A DNA stretch of 64,000 nt from Cryptomeria japonica. Taxonomy: Eukaryota; Streptophyta; Pinopsida; Cupressales; Cupressaceae. Of the stretch, positions 56,949 to 64,000 are shown piece after piece. Position numbers and translations under genes: made by a program. Each line of letters begins with the position of its first letter. Position 1 is the stretch's first letter. A model generated the notes under the pieces. It was not told where the DNA came from. It searched no databases and worked only from the letters and a program-made list of their open reading frames with translations. The stretch is from positions 373,403,009 through 373,467,008 of the forward strand of contig NC_081415.1 in assembly GCF_030272615.1 (NCBI RefSeq). The letters run 5' to 3'.

Positions 56949-58793
56949 TGGAATTTTAACACAAATGTGCTTTAGTTGATCTAGAATATCAAAGCTTTGC
57001 TGTTGTTCAGTGGGAACTTCTTTGTCTTGCAGTCTATGGGGAAATGGTGGTAATATTTGATTCTAAGGTATTGTATCTTTTAGGTCAGAGATTGTCTACT
57101 CTTCCTGTACCTTAGTAATAACTGGATGAGAGGGATTAGGTAGAGTTGTCCCAAATCAGAGGTGAATATCATCTAGTGATAAAGAATAGGCTGGGTATTG
57201 ATTAGCATCAGCTGAATAAGCTTATTGTTGTTGCTGAGATTTGATATTTGGATTAGGCACCGGTTGAGTAGGCAACTGTGTTGGCTTAGGTGATGTAGCT
57301 GTAGCTACAAGGGGAGGCATTAAAGCAGGAGGTTGTGGCTACTGAACAAGAGGTTGATATCTAGAAGATTGGGCTGGCCATGATTGGTTTCCCCTCCATT
57401 GAGATGTAGGTTGCCAATTCCCTTGAAACTAGCTCCCTTGTCCCTGAGATGGATATCAGTTCCCCTGTGGCTACTACCACTGTGGAACTTGATTAACAAA
57501 TTGCTGCTCTTGGCCTTGTGACCCATACCAATGTGGATAGTTACCAAAATTTTGAGAATACTGTGGTTGCCATTGGTTGTTTGGTGCATAAGAATTACCA
57601 CTATAACCAGAAAAAGAAAGTGGATCGGGTGGCATACATTGTCTTTCAAAATTTGGCCTTCTTTGAGCAACATAGAAGACTTTCTCATCCTCACCTTGAA
57701 TTGGTTTGAAGTCAGGTACTTCCATGTTTGGAACCACCTTACATCTGCAATCTTTCTTCCATTGCTTACAATGAGGACAGAATTCTGCAAGGAATGCATC
57801 AGCTTCCTCATGCTTCTTCTTAGCTGCCAATGTATCCAACTGGGTAGCCATATTGTTTATTATGTCCTCCTTGAAGTCTTTTAACAGATGACTAAGTTCC
57901 AATCTAGAAATTCCAGTTCCAGATGCTAATAATGGTGCCCCTGGCTTAAATCTCCTATTCTTCTTAGATGTAAATCTAGAATAGTTTTTGCAAATTTCCC
58001 CTGTTTCAGCCCAAGTGGATTGTGTAATGTCACCTCCTCCCATGAGATCTAAGGAATTGGTGCATTCATCACTGATACCCCTCAAAAATATCAATTTGAG
58101 GGAATCTTCATTCAAAGTACTATGCTTGGACTTCTTGACACTAAACAAAAACCTTTCCAGATAATCCTCAAGACTCTCATCTTCAGTTTGTGTCATTCTA
58201 AAGATATCATCCCCATGACGATTAGTGCCTCTACAATAGTCTTTGTATTTTGCAAGAAACAATTGTTTCATCTCATCCCATGTATTGATTGTGCTACTAT
58301 CCAAGCTCATATACCATCTCAAAGATGACTCCTTCAAAGTGGCAGAAATTTTTTTGAGTCTATGGGCATCTGTAGTATAGTCAAAACTCCTACAAAGAAT
58401 ATTGAACTCAAACAAAAATGTATCAAGATCCTTTGTCACCAACCCATAGAATTTAGGAAGTGAAGATGCTGGAATGTTCTTGAGGTTGGCATTATCATGT
58501 TGGTCAGAGATGGGAAACTCAAATGTTGGACTAGGTGGTGGTGGATTATTCCCAATAGGAGGAGGGTTCCCTTGCATTGGACTTGTGGGGGTTGTTACTA
58601 TAGGAAATTCTTCTTCTTGTGGGCCAAAAAGAAACTGAAGACTACCTTCTATAAATTCAGATTCAAGGCGATTCAAATTTTGTGGGACTTGATAAAGTTC
58701 AGTAAAAGGGGTTATATCTGGGAAATTATCTTCTGCATGATTAAGATGAGTGGGTAGAAATCTACCTCTGGCATCTCTTCTTCTGCTATGCAT
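56949..58793 (-). pseudogene. gag: Athila gag
   Basis: It starts MHSRRRDARGRFLPTHLNHA at 58793, just after the leader. The capsid region has SLPKFYGLVTKDLDTFLFEF, SFDYTTDAHRLKKISATLKE, SSLRWYMSLDSSTINTWDEM and LEDYLERFLFSVKKSKHSTL. A cysteine cluster CPHCKQWKKDCRCK follows, in place of a standard CCHC knuckle. The C-terminal part (57473 to 56949) is Gln/Pro-rich with seven or more stops. It shares the pol frame. Confidence 0.92.
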
Positions 58794-58863
58794 GCAGATT
58801 CATGAAATTTCAAACAATTAACTAGAAACTATAATAACCATAAAAGGTTCTCAGTTTGACACC

Positions 58864-58886
58864 ATCCCCGGCAGTGGCGCCAAAAA
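58864..58886 (-). promoter_or_regulatory. Athila primer-binding site
   Basis: Directly inside the 5' LTR the minus strand reads TTTTTGGCGCCACTGCCGGG. This is the TGGCGCC..TGCCGGGGA form common in Athila elements and usually matched to a tRNA-Asp 3' end. Confidence 0.88.
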
Positions 58887-59468
58887 TGTCCATCCAAACT
58901 ATAATGATAATAATTACTCTAATTGAAATTTCAATCCGAAGTTTGGACATTCATATGGTAGAGTTTACTATTTTCATGGTTGGTGTTCATTTAGTTATCA
59001 ATCTAGGAACATAAAACTTGAAATGGGTCTACAATATATATGCACTAAGCTCCTTAAATGGTTATTCTACATTGCTGCAGTAACTAACATTATGCAGAAA
59101 GGAAAGGCAAGAATGAAAATCATAAAAGGCTATATGAAAGCTTTATAAAACAATGCTGGAATGATCTAATGTAAATAACATAAATCACACCATTTTGTCT
59201 TGGCTGTAGGAACAGTCAGTGGATCTATTTCCAGTGGCTATAGGAAGAATCCAGTCATGAACTTCTACTGCAACTAGGTAAAAACGAAATTCAATGAACA
59301 TAAACACAGGATCACTCACCAAGTGGCCCCCCTTGGATGAGTGATATCAAGCTTCCAGCAAAATACTTTTAATAGATCAGAATAACATATCTTTACTTTA
59401 TTTCATTCTGAAATCAATTACATGTTCTAAAAGAAAACTCTAGAATGCTTTCAAAAACTCTTGGCTCA
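58887..59468 (-). repeat. Athila element 5' LTR (582 bases)
   Basis: Same length as the 3' LTR and intact TG...CA ends. It is followed on the right by Tat leader sequence. Confidence 0.95.
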
Positions 59469-59482
59469 AACTGGAATCCTGT

Positions 59483-61284
59483 CTCGTACGAGTTGGGATC
59501 CTGTATCGTACGAGTTTTTATACTGTCGTACGACTTTGTATTTTCTGGTTCAAAGACAAATTTCATGATTTTTATTGATTATTCTGATGACTGACCCTAA
59601 ATGTTTATCTGTCTATCTTAGAATTTTTCATAGCCTAATTAGTTTTTGCAGAACGCTTGTCAAAGAATATGCTTGTCGCACAAAGACAATATGACTACTG
59701 ACTCATTGTCTTTGTAGGTTGCCTAAGGAGAATCGACTAAACATTGTGTATTATTTAAATTCATTTTTTAGGAACCTAACTTGCTATCTGGTTAAAGAAC
59801 AAATCTGTATTTTGTGTTTTTAGAAGATTCTGAGAGGTAGGAGAGTATGCTCTTGTCTTTTTCTAGACAATCAGAAATCCAGACCCTTGAGGCTTTTTCT
59901 TTGTTTGAGATTTGTACATCTTTAGTAGGCTTGCCCTCCTAAGGGGTTGAAAAACTCTTAAAGCCGTTATGGCCGATGTGAGGGGAACGACCTAAGTGGG
60001 AATGACTAGACGCCAAGTACTCCAACCCACTATAAAATAAACATGATTTGATGAAAATCAAGTCAATGACAATGCTCAGGGATAGCTCTCCTACGTACCT
60101 TCAGGTATATTAAACCTTGGTTTTCAAGGCTGAGAGACCTCTTAATTGAGTTTATAACTCAACGTGCTGAATAGATCCCTGACTAAATCCAATTTAAAAT
60201 TAGAAGCTACCCAGTTCATCTCCAAAAGGAGGATAATCTTTGTGCAAGAGAGATAGTAACTCTCCCAAGATACTTGTCATTTCGTGCCCCCATTAGCATT
60301 TGGAGTCGGATAATATGGCATTGAGAATCCATTGCATGAGACTCATTGGTCGTATTCTAATTAGCTATTGTGTGTGTACCTGAGTCTACAAGCAAAGGTT
60401 TTCTTTCCTCACCAAATTCATTAGGATTTGCATGCTATGATTAGAGTCACTATACATACTACTTGTTTTCTATGTTTTCATCCCTGAAACAAAAATTGAA
60501 ATACCAAAAATTGGAGAAGACAAGAAATAACTTAGTGATTTGAAACTCTATCCGTATCAAAAACTAGTCCGTCTTAAGTCAAAACTCTATCTGTGTCAAA
60601 AACTTGTCCATCCTAAGTTGAAACTTTGTCCATGTCAGAAACTAGTCCATCCTAAGTCGAAACTCTATCCATGTTAGAAACTAGTCCACCCTAAGTCAAA
60701 AATCTATCCATGTCAGAAAATTGTCCATCCTAAGTCAAAACTTTGCCCATGTTAGAAACTAGTCCATCCTAAGTTGAAACTCTATCCGTATCAGAAACTA
60801 GTCCATCCTAAGTCGAAACTTTGTTCGTGCTAGACACTTGTCCATCTTAAGTCAAAAATCTATCCATGTCAGAAATTTGTCCATCTTAAGTTGAAATTCT
60901 GTATCCTGATCCAAAATCAGTCCATCTTAGAATTGGTCATACTTAGTTATCATACTCAGCAATAAAAAAAAAACTCAGAATTTCTAGGCTCTAACCTGTG
61001 AATAGTCGTACGAGTCTGATAATTTATCATGCTGCACCTAATCCTGTCTCGTACGAGTCTTTTGATTTGTCGTCCTAGACCTGATCCTATGTCATACGAG
61101 TCATTTTAATCTGTCATTTGGTTCTGTATCCTGTCTCATACGAAACATAACTACTCTGAGTCTTTTGTCATCCTTAACATACCCATCTGTCATACGGTAC
61201 GAGACAACAACTCATATGAAATAGAACTTTTGTCGTCCTATAACTGCTAAATTATCGTCCGGTTCAAAAATCCTGTCGTACGAG
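59483..61284 (+). repeat. CTCGTACGAG palindrome motifs in leader
   Basis: CTCGTACGAG occurs at 59483 and 61048, and TCGTACGAG at 59506, 61006 and 61276. GTCGTACGAC occurs at 59525. Decayed forms (CATACGAG, CATACGAAAC, GGTACGAGAC) lie at 61090-61210. CCTGT commonly precedes the motif. Related motifs stand in the other Tat leader (25772-25862). Confidence 0.8.
60541..60930 (+). repeat. 39-base tandem repeat, about ten copies
   Basis: AACTAGTCCATCCTAAGTCG, followed by AAACTCTATCCATGTCAGA, repeats with starts at about 60562, 60601, 60640, 60679, 60718, 60757, 60796, 60835 and 60874. Units differ by a few substitutions and keep the 39-base period. There are no spacers and no stable frame. Confidence 0.9.
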
Positions 61285-61696
61285 TCTCTGGTTTTGTTAG
61301 AATAGAACAATCAAACTTGCCTAAAAACAACTTAAAATGAACATAATAGTGGTTATCAATTTTCCTAAGCATAAATAGATCAAGACAGTGTACCTCTACC
61401 ATTTGCGTTGCATGATTTGGTCGATCATCTTTCAGCTAGTTCAATCAACTACCTATCAAATTTTAATCACTTGGATAAATGTCTTATATAGGATAGATCA
61501 TTCCTGAAACCAGACCAAATCTTACACTACGCTTAGAATCAACTTAGATAAACATCTTATACAAGATAATTCGTTCCTAAAACTGGACTGAATCTCAGTT
61601 GTTTCTCCCAAACAATACATTAACCGAATAACTAGCTCTGAAATTGATCTTGACCTCTGCATCACAAACAACTTTAGGTCACACTAATCCACAAAA

Positions 61697-63600
61697 ATGC
61701 CTACAAAAACAAGGAGTTCTTGTAAGAAAGAAGCCAAAGGAAAAGGAATACCCTTTTCATACACCGACAATCCATTTTACGAAAAGGATCCACTCACTGA
61801 CATATCGTCCTCATCAGGCGAACCAATTTTTGATGAGCCTAAATCTCCCACTATATATGAGACAAAACACAATGACAGAAACAAGGATGATAATAACATT
61901 CCCAAAAATGATAATGATTCCTCATCATCAAGTGAGGCTGACGAAGACACTGAACCTCCAGAAAAAGAAATCCTTGACTATCAAAAGGACAAAGACTTTA
62001 GAAAAATGATGAAAGCTATCATGACCCAAGAGAAGGAAGACTATTTCTTAGAACTAGCAAAACAAGGTGCCAAACTTCCTACTAGATATGATGTTTAGAT
62101 GCTCATTACTAAAAAGAAAGAATCACCTATACTCATGGTACACAAACAATTACTAGCCTTACGAATGGAGGTCACAGAATTGAAGAATAAGGATAAGTTC
62201 CCAAAACAATATTCTCTAGAAACTATATGTCCCTTTCCATTTGACAAGAATCTATACATGCCTCCATTTCCTTCATGAGTGGAGATCCTTATTTTTGATA
62301 AGTATGATGGTACCTCAGATCCCCAAGATCATGTCAGAGAGTTTTGTGCTGCCTGTATGGAGTTCATGCATGATCAAACTTACCTCATGCGCCTCTTCCC
62401 AAGGAGTTTAGGGGGTCAAGAAATGGAATGGTTCTCAAGTCTACCCAAAGGAATAAAAATGTTTGAAGAACTAATCCAACTATTCTTACAACAATATTCA
62501 TACGACATTTGACATCCTGTGACTATGATCGAGCTTTTCAATACTAAACAAAAAATAGGAGAGCCTCTTCTTACTTTTCTCCAACGCTGGAGAAAGATGT
62601 TTTCTAGGTATTCTTGACCTATCCCAGACTCTGAGAAAATGGACATATTTGTCAATAACTTGGTCCCCAAACTGAAATATAGTATACAAATGCAAGTTCA
62701 CCCATCATTTAACAAAATGGTAGATAATGCCATTCAAATGGAAGATGTGCTCATAAACAAGGGGGATATCACACCTTGGAAAGAAACACAACCAAGATCT
62801 AGCTCTAAAGAGAAGAACAAGTATTGGAAGTTTGGGAAAGATAATAACAAGAATGTTGTTAATGATGGAGTAGTAGACACTGTCAAAACCAACTCAAAAT
62901 CCATAATATTCAACTTGGCTAGCGGTACATAAGCACTTAAAGTCACTGAGGCTGCAATAGAAAATATGCCAAAGAAAACAAAGGAATGGTTCAAAGAAAA
63001 GCCTTGGCTTTCCAAACCTAAGCGTGATTTTACTCCTCTCGAAGAATCATATGAATCCGCTTTCAAAAATCTATTGGCAAACAACTTGATAACACTACTA
63101 GATAACTCTAGACCATATGATCCAAATGTCAAACCAAAATGGTGGAGAGAAAATGAATACTGTGACTTCCATCGGAATAAAGGTCATAACATAAACAATT
63201 GCACGAAGCTAAAACATGAGATTCAAGATCTCATAGACGCTGGTAAAGTTGTTGTTGGGAATCATCTGACTAATGAAGATCATAAAGCATTCAAAGACCC
63301 TTTTCCTATTTATGAAAAAGGTGATTCTTCAAAGACCAAAGGAGGTGCCAAGGTAAATTATACTTATGCCAATCAGGACAACGTTATCAACATGATTGAG
63401 CCTTCCCACTCAGAATATTGCAATGTGATTATAGTCCAAGATAAACTAAATGAATCACGATATGCAAGATCTTTGACCCATTCTCAAAATAAAGTCACCC
63501 TCCAAGGAGCTAGTTCTTCCGACCCAGCTCAAGCAACATCAAACCCATCAACCTTGCCAAACAAACAAAAGAATCAACCTTGGACAAATTTAAAAGGCTA
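61697..63600 (+). pseudogene. gag: Tat element 4 gag
   Basis: One frame runs from ATG 61697 (MPTKTRSSCKKEAKGKG) to 63600, broken by stops at 62096, 62276, 62510, 62615 and 62930. A Ser/Asp/Glu-rich N-terminal part and helix (ALRMEVTELKNKDKF) lead to the capsid region: FDKYDGTSDPQDHVREFCAA, LFPRSLGGQEMEWFSSLP and LFNTKQKIGEPLLTFLQRW. A knuckle-like YCDFHRNKGHNINNCTKLKH follows (CxxH...HxxxxC spacing, as in other Tat gags). A frameshift near 63580 leads to the protease frame. The five stops show that it is inactive. Confidence 0.9.
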
Positions 63601-64000
63601 ACTCCATTATCATCTTTTGGATATAGTGTCATTGAATAGTTGAAAAGGAAAAATGCTCAAATCTCAATCTTTGAATTTCTAAAACTCTCATCTGCTCACA
63701 AAGAGATCCTAGACAAAGCATTGCTCACCACCAACATTCCAAAAGATTTAGACATTAATCGGTTTCAGTATAAGGTGGGTCATCTGACTTCACCTCACTA
63801 TTTGACCTTCTCTGAAGAAGATGATAACTCACTAAATCATCCACATAACCAACCATTGCATATTGAAGCCATGATCCACAAACACAGAGTCAAATGTGTT
63901 TTGATAGATGGAGGCATGGGGTTGAATATCTGTACTTATAGTCTACTTACACAACTAGGATTCTCTGAAAATATCATTGATCCTAGCAAGAAAATAACAA
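63585..64000 (+). pseudogene. pol: Tat element 4 protease, start
   Basis: The new frame reads LTPLSSFGYSVIE, a stop at 63639, then FEFLKLSSAHKEILDKALLT and KCVLIDGGMGLNICTYSLL. The active-site motif is DGG (63907-63915), not the usual D-S/T-G. I recall this DGG form as normal in this Tat group, but it should be checked. It is cut by the window edge. Confidence 0.8.

Larger units (their letters stand above)
49043..59468 (-). mobile_element. Athila-type Ty3/gypsy element with extra 3' ORF
   Basis: This 10.4 kb element has two 582-base LTRs, a TGGCGCC...GCCGGGG primer-binding site, gag-pol in a single frame (58793 to 53142) and an accessory ORF between integrase and the 3' LTR. The primer site, gag type, LTR-distal extra ORF and no chromodomain point to the Athila lineage. 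The flanks do not match (ATGAT left, AACTG right), so the two ends may not come from one insertion. Confidence 0.9.
59469..61696 (+). other. Tat element 4 leader
   Basis: 2.2 kb before gag without coding. It contains CGTACG palindrome motifs in two clusters (59483-59534 and 61005-61284) and a ten-copy 39-base repeat between them. Confidence 0.75.
59469..64000 (+). mobile_element. Tat-type Ty3 element 4, 5' part without LTR
   Basis: Leader, gag and the start of protease of a Tat element run into the window edge. The leader matches the fragment before the gap near 25853-25900. Its own 5' LTR and primer site should lie to the left, but the Athila LTR stands there instead. Confidence 0.85.

Noticed and set aside
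60541-60930. CRISPR-like look of the 39-base repeats
   Set aside because: Units are directly adjacent with no unique spacers, the organism is a plant, and the array lies in a retrotransposon leader.
1-64000. tRNA, rRNA or other structured RNA genes
   Set aside because: No cloverleaf or rRNA-like stretch was recognised by eye; a covariance-model scan would be needed to exclude small ones.

Overview
This window is plant nuclear DNA made almost entirely of transposable elements. No host gene, tRNA or rRNA gene was recognised. The very long AT-rich LTR elements, Tat and Athila Ty3 lineages, Ty1/copia LTRs, an intron-containing CACTA (tnp2-type) transposase and an L1-type LINE with a C-terminal RNase H together suggest a large plant genome. 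A gymnosperm is my best guess, but that is an inference and not a database result. A 500-base run of N at 25923-26422 marks an assembly gap.

Layout, left to right. (1) 1-5579: the 3' part of a Tat-type Ty3 element on + (RNase H end, integrase, long 3' UTR, polypurine tract, LTR). (2) 5580-13063 and 24159-25644: a second, decayed Tat-type element on +. It joins the first LTR inside its protease domain, so gag and leader are missing. (3) 13064-24153: a complete Ty3 element on -, inserted in the 3' UTR of element 2, with a TTTAT target duplication on both sides. Its gag-pol has an extra RNase H between protease and reverse transcriptase, whereas in elements 1 and 2 the extra RNase H lies just before integrase. 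(4) 25645-25922: primer-binding site and leader of a further Tat element, cut by the gap. (5) 26423-33717: copia material, namely a 3' end plus LTR, an inverted LTR and a probable solo LTR. (6) 36879-49042: a CACTA transposase gene whose exons still join in phase. (7) 40051 to about 47345: an L1-type LINE on - inside an intron of that gene, with ORF1, ORF2 and a possible third ORF. (8) 49043-59468: an Athila-type Ty3 element on - with two 582-base LTRs, a single gag-pol frame and an extra 3' ORF. (9) 59469-64000: leader, gag and start of protease of another Tat element on +, running off the window.

The genes work as self-contained replication units. In the LTR elements, gag forms the particle, protease cuts the polyprotein, reverse transcriptase and RNase H copy the RNA, and integrase inserts the DNA. 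In the LINE, the endonuclease and reverse transcriptase prime on nicked target DNA. The CACTA transposase would cut and paste its own termini. All copies carry premature stops or lost catalytic residues, so all look inactive. Reading frames are mostly preserved, and point changes outnumber frameshifts in the LINE, Athila and element 3.

The points most worth following up are the RNase H placement in element 3, the possible third ORF of the LINE, the repeated GTTCCTGCAGCCAC-like motif across the Athila element, the CGTACG palindromes in the Tat leaders, and the accessory ORF of the Athila element.
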